Shown: positions 1 through 6,200 of the stretch, piece after piece
How positions within the stretch are numbered: position 1 is the stretch's first letter
Layout of the letters: every line of letters starts with the position of its first letter
DNA from: DATFKA01 sp042095835
GTDB lineage: Bacteria; Bacteroidota; Bacteroidia; Chitinophagales; Saprospiraceae
Assembly: GCA_042095835.1 (NCBI GenBank)
Contig: JBELML010000096.1
Span: 1-24,647 of the forward strand
Length of the DNA: 24,647 nt
Direction of reading: 5' to 3'
The notes under the pieces: generated by a model
The model's input: only the letters and a program-made list of their open reading frames with translations
Databases searched by the model: none
What the model was told of the DNA's origin: nothing
Position numbers and translations under genes: made by a program

Positions 1-55
1 CTTGTGCTTCTGCGCCAGTATTACCGGTTAAGATAACAGTGTTATTAATTGCCAT
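1..55 (-). CDS. ssb: Single-stranded DNA-binding protein, copy 1 (N-terminal fragment, runs off the window)
   Basis: Only the first 18 codons are present. They read MAINNTVILTGNTGAEAQ, identical to the start of the complete ssb at 24013-24408. The ATG is at 55, with GGAG placed about 8 nt upstream. It lies 67 bp downstream of the DUF6876 gene on the same strand, the same order as at the other window end. The product should be an OB-fold protein coating single-stranded plasmid DNA. The five base differences from the second copy in this stretch are all silent, so this is a genuine second gene and not a copy of the same read. Confidence 0.85.
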   Translation of the reverse strand, partial: MAINNTVILTGNTGAEAQ

Positions 56-122
56 AATTCATTCTCCTTAGTTTTTTATGGGTTTATCAGAGTCTTATTA
101 AAGATTAGTAAAGAGTAAAGAC

Positions 123-488
123 TTAATACTCAGAGGGCAGCATCAATGTTTTATTGACGCACCACAGGGTAAATTCCTCCAGGGGAAAATCCGTAAATGG
201 AATTTGAAAGATCTTTACCTTTTGTTGATTACCATCCTCTAGGACCAGATCCGCGCTATCATCTTCATTGACCTTTAGCTTCCAGACCTGGAATGCCTCT
301 TCTGCAACCAATTTTTGCTGTTGGTAAATAAAGATCATATCCAATAGCCAATAAGCCTCTAGCTTTTCTGCCATGAACTGAACGCCTTCAGTATAAATTC
401 CCTGACCATAGCAATGACGATAGAACTGATCGCTGCCGGTGTAATATCTTAATTCCTGTTTGAATTGATTGAGCTGCTGCTTATCCAT
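123..488 (-). CDS. DUF6876 family protein, copy 1
   Basis: A 121-residue soluble protein if translation begins at the ATG at 488, which is preceded by a strong ribosome site (AGGAAGGA about 9 nt upstream). A longer reading frame back to 527 exists but has no such signal. The sequence YYTGSDQFYRHCYGQGIYTE followed by AYWLLDMIF matches my memory of DUF6876, a family of unknown function common on mobile elements. The middle and C-terminal half look beta-rich and end in LWCVNKTLMLPSEY. It is followed 67 bp later by ssb, and the pair is repeated at the right end of the window. It is preceded by a structured leader (518-650). Function is unknown; a role in plasmid establishment is inference only. 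Confidence 0.75.
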   Translation of the reverse strand: MDKQQLNQFKQELRYYTGSDQFYRHCYGQGIYTEGVQFMAEKLEAYWLLDMIFIYQQQKLVAEEAFQVWKLKVNEDDSADLVLEDGNQQKVKIFQIPFTDFPLEEFTLWCVNKTLMLPSEY

Positions 489-517
489 TCTGTTGTTCCT
501 TCCTATTAGAGTTAAAG

Positions 518-650
518 GGTAAAGCACTGCTGCGCTTTATCCTTCTGCCCTTTGGCGAAAATGGGGGTACAACGGGCAAGGAGGCTCCGACTGAGGGATC
601 CCTTTGGGAGACGGTTGGATGCCTTGACCGGCGTCGGGGGCGACGCCCTA
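518..650 (-). ncRNA. Structured leader upstream of the DUF6876 gene (candidate radC-type RNA motif)
   Basis: Read on the minus strand, the segment has a 7-bp hairpin (630-647, GGCGTCG arms), a long irregular hairpin, then GTTGTACCCCCATTTTCGCC leading into AAAGGGCAGAAGG (about 541-575), then a hairpin with GGTAAAGC arms (518-542) and the ribosome site of the DUF6876 gene. The same order of elements and nearly the same conserved core occur upstream of ardC (14871-15013). Conserved core to start codon is about 75 nt in both. The radC RNA motif is known upstream of antirestriction and radC-type genes; assignment to it is from memory and untested. Confidence 0.5.
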
Positions 651-675
651 AGAAAAGACCAGTAAAACCTTTTTT

Positions 676-711
676 ACTTAAATACTGCAAAACGTTTTGC
701 AGTATTTAAGT
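676..711. repeat. Perfect 36-bp palindrome
   Basis: The two 18-bp arms (ACTTAAATACTGCAAAAC and its complement) meet without a spacer. Its central 22 bp (683-704, arms TACTGCAAAAC) recurs in degenerate form at 1682-1703, just upstream of parA, and half-sites occur at 1616-1664 and 2693-2713. It may be a binding site for the partition protein encoded at 2414-2680. No gene starts close enough to make a simple operator role obvious. As RNA it would form a long hairpin and could also end transcription. Confidence 0.75.
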
Positions 712-720
712 ATTTGAAGA

Positions 721-876
721 TCAGGCTTTATTGCGTGACATAACAGCTTTACGCTTTCTCTCTCCACGCTTACGACAACGAGAAGAACAGTAAGCAAGGC
801 TAGAACGCTGGTCAGGGCGATAGGAAAGGTCACGACCGCAACCACCACACGTAACCTGTCTATTCGTGAGAACTAT
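721..876 (-). CDS. Small Cys4 zinc-ribbon reading frame with no standard start codon
   Basis: The minus-strand frame ending at the TGA at 721 encodes CGGCGRDLSYRPD, then YCSSRCRKRGERKRK: two CxxC pairs followed by a basic tail, typical of a small zinc ribbon. The frame is open back into the 3' end of the membrane-protein gene but contains no ATG, GTG, TTG or CTG. An ATA codon at 874-876 overlaps that gene's stop (ATAG). It may be a decayed gene, a gene using a rare start, or an extension reached by a -1 frameshift from the upstream gene. The conserved cysteines argue against a chance frame. The 5' boundary given is nominal. Confidence 0.4.
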   Translation of the reverse strand: MVLTNRQVTCGGCGRDLSYRPDQRSSLAYCSSRCRKRGERKRKAVMSRNKA

Positions 877-1520
877 GTCACCAGCTCTTGTGCTGCTTCC
901 TCTTTCTTGACCAGATTGGGTTCCGATGCCGATGCCCCTGGCTGGTTCCCGTTTCCCACATTGATATAGTGGGATTCTTCTACCTTGCCATCATTGAGAG
1001 CTTCCATAAAATTTTCAAACTGCTCCTTGGCAATGTAGAATTCTTTAAGCTGCGCCCACTGTGCCTTATTCTGGTAAAGCTCTAGATTGGTAGCAAACAT
1101 GGTTTCCCGCAAAATCATGATTTCGATAATATAACCTATAAGCATGAGCGTGTTGACCGATACGATCCAACCAAGGCCATAAGGCTCAAAAACGATGTAA
1201 GCATTCCACATGGAAAGAATCAGTAAAAGGGTAGCAGCAATTAGAGCCATTGAAAAACGACTCTGATAACGTGCTGGATTAAGCTGAAAGAAAAAAACTA
1301 ATGTTCCTCGTCCTGCCTGGATAGCCAAATGAATGAGAATGGAACCGATTACCATAAGCATTCCCTCTCTGGATTTAACGTGAGGGATTACCATGATTCC
1401 TGCAGAAATCAGATAGGTTGCAATGAGTAACCCAAAAGCAAGCTTGGGAAGAATACGACGTAAGACCTTTACGGCTCTGGTAAAATCTTTGTTTACCAAT
1501 GTGTTTTTTACTTTTGTCAT
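873..1520 (-). CDS. Hypothetical integral membrane protein with about four transmembrane helices
   Basis: A 215-residue protein starting at the ATG at 1520. After a basic N-terminus (about residues 1-25) there are four hydrophobic stretches: roughly 27-47 (LAFGLLIATYLISAGIMVI), 55-75, 90-110 (MALIAATLLLILSMW) and 115-138. The C-terminal 75 residues are polar, helical and acidic, probably cytoplasmic. I do not recognise the family. It is transcribed away from parA; the 227-bp gap between them holds a hairpin and partition-type repeats. Its 3' end overlaps the zinc-ribbon frame at 721-876. Its place on a plasmid backbone suggests a maintenance or transfer accessory, but nothing in the sequence proves this. 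Confidence 0.7.
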   Translation of the reverse strand: MTKVKNTLVNKDFTRAVKVLRRILPKLAFGLLIATYLISAGIMVIPHVKSREGMLMVIGSILIHLAIQAGRGTLVFFFQLNPARYQSRFSMALIAATLLLILSMWNAYIVFEPYGLGWIVSVNTLMLIGYIIEIMILRETMFATNLELYQNKAQWAQLKEFYIAKEQFENFMEALNDGKVEESHYINVGNGNQPGASASEPNLVKKEEAAQELVT

Positions 1521-1555
1521 TGTAGTAAAATTGATTTGACAATTGTTGAATCAAT

Positions 1556-1588
1556 CCGAGTCAATAGGGTAGCCGCCCTATGGCTCGG
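1556..1588. terminator. Hairpin in the leader of the membrane-protein gene
   Basis: Outer arms CCGAG/CTCGG and inner arms ATAGGG/CCCTAT form a stem with two mismatched steps. On the plus strand it is followed by TTTCTTTAT, a weak uridine tract. It sits 36 bp before the membrane-protein start (1520) on the minus strand, so it could be a leader hairpin there. No plus-strand gene ends nearby. Confidence 0.4.
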
Positions 1589-1615
1589 TTTCTTTATCGA
1601 GAATAAAATTATCAA

Positions 1616-1703
1616 TTTACTGCAAAACTGCAAAACTTATTTAAGTAAAACCTTTTTGCAGTAACAAAGTATTTACGTATTTACTGTAAAACTGTTTTCA
1701 GTA
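1616..1703. promoter_or_regulatory. Repeat cluster before parA: probable partition-complex operator/centromere
   Basis: Copies of TACTGCAAAAC or its complement occur at 1618-1636 (two overlapping half-sites in direct orientation) and 1653-1663 (TTTTTGCAGTA). A 22-bp imperfect dyad with TACTG...CAGTA ends lies at 1682-1703, 44 bp before parA. The perfect version of that dyad is at 683-704, and TTTTTGCAGTATTGCAGTA follows the downstream gene at 2693. Small ribbon-helix-helix partners of ParA commonly bind such repeats, serving both as centromere and autorepression site. The assignment is inferred from position and repetition. Confidence 0.6.
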
Positions 1704-1747
1704 TCATTCAAAAGGGTTATCTTAGAGTCAAACTAAAGGAATTGTGA

Positions 1748-2410
1748 ATGATCATAGCAATCACCAATCTAAAGGGTGGAGTAGGTAAATCAACCATTAC
1801 CCAAAACCTTGCCGTGTGCCTGGCACACATGGATTACAAAGTTTGTATCGTAGATACGGATGAAAATCAAAACTCCATGAGTTGGAATGGGGTAAGAGAT
1901 GAAGACTTACCCAATATTACTGTCGTAGGAGCTACAGAGCAAAAGGGCTTTAGTAAGGCTGTAAAAAGCTTGCATAAGGACTATGAAATCGTTCTGGTAG
2001 ATGGTACGCCATCTCTATCAGCAATGACAACAAGTATTATTATCAATGCTGATCTCATCATTATTCCATTACGTCCATCTGCCCAAGACTTCCGAACAAT
2101 GGATAAATTTCTGGCTCGCTACAATGATGCTTCTGGAATCAAAGGAGAAATTCCAGCTTATTTCATGCTGAATGAATATGATGAAAGAAAGGTAATCCAT
2201 CGGGGCATAAAAGAAACTCTGGAGCAGACCTATGATATTCCGTTCATGACAACGCATATAGGCTCCAGGACCATTTACAATGAAGCTAGCGTAGAAGGGT
2301 TAGGGGTTTACGAAACCGAAGGGGAAAGCACAAATAAGGCAAAAAAAGAAATGATTAATCTAACCAATGAGGTTTTAGAAAAAGCCTCTATTCTAAATCT
2401 AGTAGGGTAG
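1748..2410 (+). CDS. parA: ParA family partition ATPase
   Basis: A 220-residue ATPase of the small ParA/MinD class. The deviant Walker A motif is at residues 9-16 (KGGVGKST, with signature lysine at the first position), Walker A' is VDTDENQNS (about 36-44), and a Walker B-like strand ends in VLVDGTPSLS (about 81-90). It lacks the N-terminal helix-turn-helix of large P1-type ParA, so autoregulation probably falls to its partner. The ATG at 1748 is preceded by AAAGGA at good spacing. The next gene begins 3 bp after its stop, indicating an operon. The role is active segregation of plasmid copies over the nucleoid. Sequence style is close to Bacteroidota plasmid ParA proteins as I recall them. 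Confidence 0.93.
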   Translation: MIIAITNLKGGVGKSTITQNLAVCLAHMDYKVCIVDTDENQNSMSWNGVRDEDLPNITVVGATEQKGFSKAVKSLHKDYEIVLVDGTPSLSAMTTSIIINADLIIIPLRPSAQDFRTMDKFLARYNDASGIKGEIPAYFMLNEYDERKVIHRGIKETLEQTYDIPFMTTHIGSRTIYNEASVEGLGVYETEGESTNKAKKEMINLTNEVLEKASILNLVG

Positions 2411-2413
2411 GAG

Positions 2414-2680
2414 ATGGCAAAGAAAAATTTAAACCTGGGAAAGCTGGGATCAAAAAGAGAAGTCATTAAGCAAAATGATGAAAGTGAGAAAGTGAACGAA
2501 GAAGAAATCATTAATAAAATACACAAGTCCAGGGAAGAGAAAACAGATGATCTGACTCGGATCACGGTTGATGTCCCTGGTGGTCTTCACACTCGGATGA
2601 AGATGCGTGTCTTTTCTAAAAGAACAACCATCCGTAAATACATTCTGGAGCTTGTCGAAAAAGATCTAGATAGTCAGTAA
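2414..2680 (+). CDS. Small ribbon-helix-helix partner of ParA (ParB-like/centromere binding)
   Basis: An 88-residue basic protein starting 3 bp after the parA stop, with GGAG just upstream of its ATG. The N-terminal half is charged and probably disordered, as in ParG-type proteins that stimulate ParA ATPase through a flexible tail. The C-terminal half (DLTRITVDVPGGLHTRMKMR, then TTIRKYILELVEKDL) has the strand-helix-helix pattern of ribbon-helix-helix DNA-binding dimers. The TACTGCAAAA repeats on both sides of the operon are its likely binding sites. A ParB of the Noc/Spo0J type is not present. Family assignment is from pattern and position. Confidence 0.75.
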   Translation: MAKKNLNLGKLGSKREVIKQNDESEKVNEEEIINKIHKSREEKTDDLTRITVDVPGGLHTRMKMRVFSKRTTIRKYILELVEKDLDSQ

Positions 2681-2692
2681 AAAAGTAAAACC

Positions 2693-2713
2693 TTTTTGCA
2701 GTATTGCAGTATT
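2693..2713. repeat. Partition-type repeat downstream of parA operon
   Basis: Two half-sites in the same orientation (TTTTTGCAGTA then TTGCAGTA), preceded by AGTAAAACC. The same AGTAAAACCTTTTTGCAGTA block also occurs at about 1644-1663 upstream of parA, so the operon is bracketed by copies of one 20-bp unit. Confidence 0.6.
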
Positions 2714-2756
2714 CCTTCACTTTAAAGCACTACTCGTAGCTTGATATGTAATGTCC

Positions 2757-2781
2757 AAAAAAATCGAGCCGCTGCGCGGCT
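2757..2781 (-). terminator. Rho-independent-type terminator reading on the minus strand
   Basis: A 6-bp GC-rich stem (AGCCGC/GCGGCT, 3-nt loop) is followed on the minus strand by CGATTTTTTT. No minus-strand gene ends close upstream of it; it may shield the parA region from transcription arriving from the origin side. Confidence 0.45.
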
Positions 2782-2822
2782 ATACCTAAACGCTCAGCAG
2801 CTTTTCCAACTAAAAGCTCTGA

Positions 2823-2880
2823 CCCCCATAAAAAGTAATTCTAAGGCCCTACGTGCCTTAGAATTACTTTGGGGGTTTTA
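2823..2880 (+). terminator. Long 16-bp hairpin, probable terminator of the parA operon
   Basis: Perfect 16-bp arms (2832-2847 and 2855-2870) with a 7-nt loop are extended by CCCCC (2823-2827) pairing with GGGGG (2871-2875) across a 4-nt bulge, then TTTTA. The stem is unusually long for a terminator and its right edge overlaps the left 35-bp inverted repeat starting at 2872. It could also act as DNA, for example as a recombination or single-strand initiation hairpin. Confidence 0.55.
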
Positions 2881-2906
2881 TGAGGCATAGACCAAACCAG
2901 AGCAGT
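2872..2906 (+). repeat. Left 35-bp inverted repeat
   Basis: Begins GGGGTTTTATGAGGCATAGA and ends CCAGAGCAGT. It pairs exactly with 4076-4110 and overlaps the base of the hairpin at 2823-2880. Confidence 0.9.
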
Positions 2907-3130
2907 TTATGTTTTCTTCTTGGTGTTATTCACAAAAAGCAGTATATTCGTAATGCATCGTGAAGCAGAGACTGGCTCTGCTGGGGAGCAACCAGATCGA
3001 GGAATAGCGGTGTCCATATACGGAGCAGAAATGCTATGTTAAGGTTTGGCAACTACCGTAAATAAGTTGTAGGAGGGATTATCCTGATGGGTGATCCCTT
3101 TTCTCTTTCTAGCAAAAAAAGAGTTTTGAT

Positions 3131-3991
3131 ATGAGCGATGAATCCAACAAATTGATAGTCTTTGAAGATAAAACCATCCGTCGAGTATGGCATAATGAGG
3201 AATGGTGGTTTGTCATTGTTGATGTGGTTGGCGTACTGAGCGAAAGTAAAAATCCAAGCAATTACGTTAGGGATATGCGCCGACGTGACCCAGAACTTAG
3301 CAAAGGGTGGGGGCAAATTGCCCACCCCCTTTCAGTAGAGACGAAAGGAGGGAAACAACGCGTAAATTGTGCAAATACGGAAGGTATCTTTCGTATCATC
3401 CAATCCATTCCATCACCAAAAGCAGAACCCTTTAAGCAATGGTTAGCCAAAGTTGGGTATGAGCGTATCCAGGAGATTGAAAATCCCGAACTTGCCGCAC
3501 AACGTGCAAGGAAATATTATAAAGACTTAGGCTATGATGATGAATGGATTGATAAACGCTTACAATCCATTGCCATTCGTGGACAGCTTACCGATGAATG
3601 GAAAGAACGTGGCGTAAAAGAGGGTAGGGAATATGCTATTCTAACCGCAGAGATCAGTCGTGCTACTTTTGGCATCACACCATCACAATATAAACATCAT
3701 AAAGGTTTAAAGCGTGAAAATCTACGTGATCACATGAGTAATCTTGAATTGATTTTTACGATGCTTGGCGAAGAACAGACACGTATTGAAGCAATTAAAG
3801 AAGATGCACAAGGCTTCATCGAAAATAAAGATGCTGCACAAAAAGGAGGGGCTGCAGCAGGAAAAGCTCTTGATGCTTTTGAAGATGAAACAGGTAACAA
3901 GGTTGTGACAGATGCTAACTTTAAAGATCAAATCAAAGCAGCAAAAACACAGAAAAAACTGAAAAACAAAAAGAAAGATTTAGAGGAATAA
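3131..3991 (+). CDS. BRO family N-terminal domain protein (phage antirepressor-like)
   Basis: A 286-residue protein. Residues 8-110 match the BRO-N pattern: IVFEDKTIRRVWHNEEWWFV, then VVDVVGVLSESKNPSNYVRD, and later the NTEGIFRIIQSIPSPKAEPF segment leading to FKQWLA. BRO-N domains bind nucleic acid and occur in phage antirepressors. The C-terminal half is charged and helical, ending in a lysine-rich tail (KKLKNKKKDLEE). The ATG at 3131 has only a weak AGAG upstream; the leader contains a hairpin ending in GATCCC and a T-rich tract (about 3073-3105) that could attenuate expression. It is the only gene between the 35-bp inverted repeats. Its regulatory target is unknown. Confidence 0.85.
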   Translation: MSDESNKLIVFEDKTIRRVWHNEEWWFVIVDVVGVLSESKNPSNYVRDMRRRDPELSKGWGQIAHPLSVETKGGKQRVNCANTEGIFRIIQSIPSPKAEPFKQWLAKVGYERIQEIENPELAAQRARKYYKDLGYDDEWIDKRLQSIAIRGQLTDEWKERGVKEGREYAILTAEISRATFGITPSQYKHHKGLKRENLRDHMSNLELIFTMLGEEQTRIEAIKEDAQGFIENKDAAQKGGAAAGKALDAFEDETGNKVVTDANFKDQIKAAKTQKKLKNKKKDLEE

Positions 3992-4075
3992 TAGACCACC
4001 ATCAGGGTACTAGCAATATCACATCAAAACATATTAATTATTTTAAAATATGTCCGCGCAGAAAATCTTCCTTTT

Positions 4076-4110
4076 ACTGCTCTGGTTTGGTCTATGCCTC
4101 ATAAAACCCC
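4076..4110 (-). repeat. Right 35-bp inverted repeat
   Basis: Starts ACTGCTCTGG and ends CTCATAAAACCCC; exact complement of 2872-2906. It ends 14 bp before the first repeat of the origin region. Confidence 0.9.
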
Positions 4111-4123
4111 TCATATAATATTC

Positions 4124-4606
4124 GTGAGCGTTAGCGAACTCCTTTTACGTGCGCCCTTGTGGCGCACCAGATTTTATCTGTGAGCATTAGCGAACTCGTT
4201 ATCCACAAAGAGTTTGTGCTATATCTGATTAAGAATATTTTATCTTATCTGTTTGCACGACCGTTTGCACCCCGTATACCGACTCTTTACACCCCCTATT
4301 GCGACTCTTTACACCCCCAATAGAACGACCGTTTACACCCCCTGGGAAGTATTTGCACACAATAAAATGTGGATAAACAAGGGGTTATTTCTGTATTTTG
4401 ATGATAAATAAGGAAGTGCTTAGCAGTTATCCACAGCAGAAAATCCATATTGGTGATAACTGAATTTGCCGGTGAAATATGATGCCAAGAACAACGACCG
4501 TTTACACCCCTTTGTAACGACCGTTCACACCCCCTGAACTCTGAAAGGCTTGCTGACAGCCAAAAATAACGACTCTTTACACCTCTGTAACGACCGTTTA
4601 CACCCC
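4124..4606. other. oriV: Plasmid replication origin: iterons, DnaA boxes and AT-rich region
   Basis: Eight copies of a 16-bp iteron, CGACCGTTTACACCCC or the CGACTCTTTACACCCC variant, lie at 4258, 4280, 4302, 4326, 4495, 4518, 4570 and 4591. Most are spaced 21-24 bp, about two helical turns. The two groups of four flank an AT-rich stretch (about 4360-4490). Perfect DnaA boxes (TTATCCACA) are at 4199-4207, 4368-4376 (reverse) and 4427-4435. On the left an 18-bp direct repeat (GTGAGCGTTAGCGAACTC, 4124-4141 and 4180-4197, one mismatch) flanks a 7-bp hairpin at 4149-4167. RepA encoded next to it should bind the iterons. The iterons lie downstream of repA, not in its promoter. Confidence 0.93.
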
Positions 4607-4627
4607 CTGGGAATACAGGTATGACTA

Positions 4628-5614
4628 TTAAAAAAGAGTAGGAACTGTATGAGTAGAGGAAATCACAGGTGTTGGCGAATTAGCCAAATAGAACCCTTTA
4701 TCTTTCTCTTCCAATATTTTCGCTTCTGGATACTCTCTAAGAACTAACTTAAGAGCCTTGCGAAACTTCACCTTAAAATCATAAATACGACCATATTCCT
4801 CACCGAACTGATCGTAAAGATTTTTCCAACTGATAAATTGCCTCTTACCAAAAGGGATATGATGTAAACGATAAGCTAACCAGCAGTAAATATCCATAGC
4901 CAGAGGTGATTTACTGAGAGCATAAAGAGATTTTTTATCTAGCGGTACCGAGTGAGCCTTTAGATTTTGAAAATACTCATAACCAAGCTTTACAAATGAA
5001 GGAAAAAGAAACTGTTGGCTTTCATCCTTCGAGTACCAAAGATCATACTGAGAGATAATATCAAAACTCGCCCCTGCGATGCGTGTGGCATTACCATATT
5101 CCTCAGAAAACCCAAACTTAATGCGACACCCCATAAGGTTATGCAACTGAGCATCAATAGATTTTCTTACACGAGTATCTGCTCCATTTTTATCAATAGC
5201 TGCAGCTAACTCCCGTATATTTTTACCTAAAGGAATAATCCCTTCTTTTTGAGTAGCACTATCAAGGGAAGTCATAGCCTCTGTATTGAGGTGCGTAAGT
5301 AAAAGGCGAGCAATAGAACCGTAAGGCAAGTTTGCCTTTTTCTGTTTGCCTGTATGCCGATCCATCACACGGCCTGCTTCGATTAAGAGCGAAGCTCGTC
5401 CTTGTCTTTTTTCCCAAAATTCACGATCATTTTTATTTTCATCTAAAGGACGACGATAGGGGATAAAGGTTTGACAGAGAATCGAGTGAACAAAAACCAG
5501 CTCCTGCTGCTGCTTGATTGTATCAAGCTTTGTTGGTTCAACCAGTTCAAGCTGGCTCTTTTGCTTTTGTTCTTTTGTCATTAGATGCTCTAATTTCTTA
5601 GATATTTTGCTCAC
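4628..5614 (-). CDS. repA: RepA-type plasmid replication initiator
   Basis: A 328-residue protein of the plasmid RepA (RepA_C) type. Recognisable parts are FVHSILCQTFIPYRRP, WEKRQGRASLLIEAGR, LPYGSIARLLLTHLNTEA near residues 100-115, and the winged-helix segment SPLAMDIYCWLAYRLHH near residue 245. It would bind the adjacent iterons and, with host DnaA, open the AT-rich segment. The longest frame starts with GTG at 5614 without a clear ribosome site; ATG at 5581 is an alternative. It ends 21 bp from the last iteron. An 80-bp gap separates it from the small gene upstream and could hold its own promoter. Because the iterons are downstream, autoregulation by iteron binding would need another site. 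Confidence 0.9.
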   Translation of the reverse strand: MSKISKKLEHLMTKEQKQKSQLELVEPTKLDTIKQQQELVFVHSILCQTFIPYRRPLDENKNDREFWEKRQGRASLLIEAGRVMDRHTGKQKKANLPYGSIARLLLTHLNTEAMTSLDSATQKEGIIPLGKNIRELAAAIDKNGADTRVRKSIDAQLHNLMGCRIKFGFSEEYGNATRIAGASFDIISQYDLWYSKDESQQFLFPSFVKLGYEYFQNLKAHSVPLDKKSLYALSKSPLAMDIYCWLAYRLHHIPFGKRQFISWKNLYDQFGEEYGRIYDFKVKFRKALKLVLREYPEAKILEEKDKGFYLANSPTPVISSTHTVPTLF

Positions 5615-5694
5615 TCTATGTCAGTTTAAAAGATTCGTAAATAAATATCATTCAGTTACATAGTATGGAAATCAAGGAAGAACCCGATCAACCA

Positions 5695-5919
5695 CTATTC
5701 CTCCTCTACATCTCCTTCAAGTTCGACAATGAAATATTCAACTTTCTTGGATAACTCACGATGTCGCTCGTAAATAGCATTCTCTTCTTCCGCGGCCCGT
5801 TCCATTGTTCTCAAAATGAGACCCTGCAAAACTTTAAGCTCACAAAGAGCAAAAGTAATATCTACTTTCTTATCGGCATCACCTGGCCAGACAAAACGAT
5901 ACTTTGGTTTTAAGCTCAT
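5695..5919 (-). CDS. Hypothetical small acidic protein upstream of repA
   Basis: 74 residues, starting at ATG 5919, 6 bp after the stop of the 93-residue gene. No family recognised. The N-terminus is basic with aromatic residues (KPKYRFVWPGDAD), and the rest is predicted helical with a glutamate-rich end (EYFIVELEGDVEEE), giving a coiled-coil-like helix around residues 35-60. Position between the recombinase unit and repA suggests a replication or copy-control accessory; this is inference. Confidence 0.55.
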   Translation of the reverse strand: MSLKPKYRFVWPGDADKKVDITFALCELKVLQGLILRTMERAAEEENAIYERHRELSKKVEYFIVELEGDVEEE

Positions 5920-5925
5920 AATCTA

Positions 5926-6189
5926 TTAAATTCTATCGTCCTTAAAAACAGCTTCTTGATATAGAACAGGCAAAGAACCTCCTTGATCTAACTCGATATA
6001 AAACTGCATCTCATCGTTAATCTCGCCAAAACGTAAGGTTCCATAATGACGAATAGAATTATCATCAAGATAATAGACTCTATTAGAGGGAACAAATATC
6101 GATTGGGTTCCTATCAGAGCTACATCGCTGTCGTCAGTAGGAGGGCTTACAGGGATTCCATCATATTTATCTAAATGAATATCTCGCAT
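5926..6189 (-). CDS. Hypothetical beta-rich small protein
   Basis: About 87 residues from ATG 6189; a TTG at 6207, overlapping the recombinase stop, would add six residues. Neither has a strong ribosome site, so coupling to the recombinase is plausible. The sequence alternates short strands (VALIGTQSIFVPSNRVYYLD, then HYGTLRFGEINDEMQFYIEL) and looks like a small beta barrel or sandwich. No family recognised. Confidence 0.55.
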   Translation of the reverse strand: MRDIHLDKYDGIPVSPPTDDSDVALIGTQSIFVPSNRVYYLDDNSIRHYGTLRFGEINDEMQFYIELDQGGSLPVLYQEAVFKDDRI

Positions 6190-6200
6190 ATCATAAGACT

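Larger units (their letters stand above)
2872..4110. mobile_element. 1239-bp unit bounded by perfect 35-bp inverted repeats, carrying a BRO-family gene
   Basis: The outer 35 bp at 2872-2906 (GGGGTTTTATGAGGCATAGA...) are exactly complementary to 4076-4110. The match stops immediately on both sides. The unit holds one gene (3131-3991) and about 225 bp of leader, with no transposase. No target-site duplication is visible (flanks CTTTG and TCATA). It could be a non-autonomous transposon, an invertible segment, or a relic. The GGGG start resembles Tn3-family ends, but the inner end lacks their usual TAAG. Confidence 0.6.

Noticed and set aside
2872..4110. Classical insertion sequence
   Set aside because: There is no transposase frame on either strand and no target-site duplication, so it is described only as a repeat-bounded unit.
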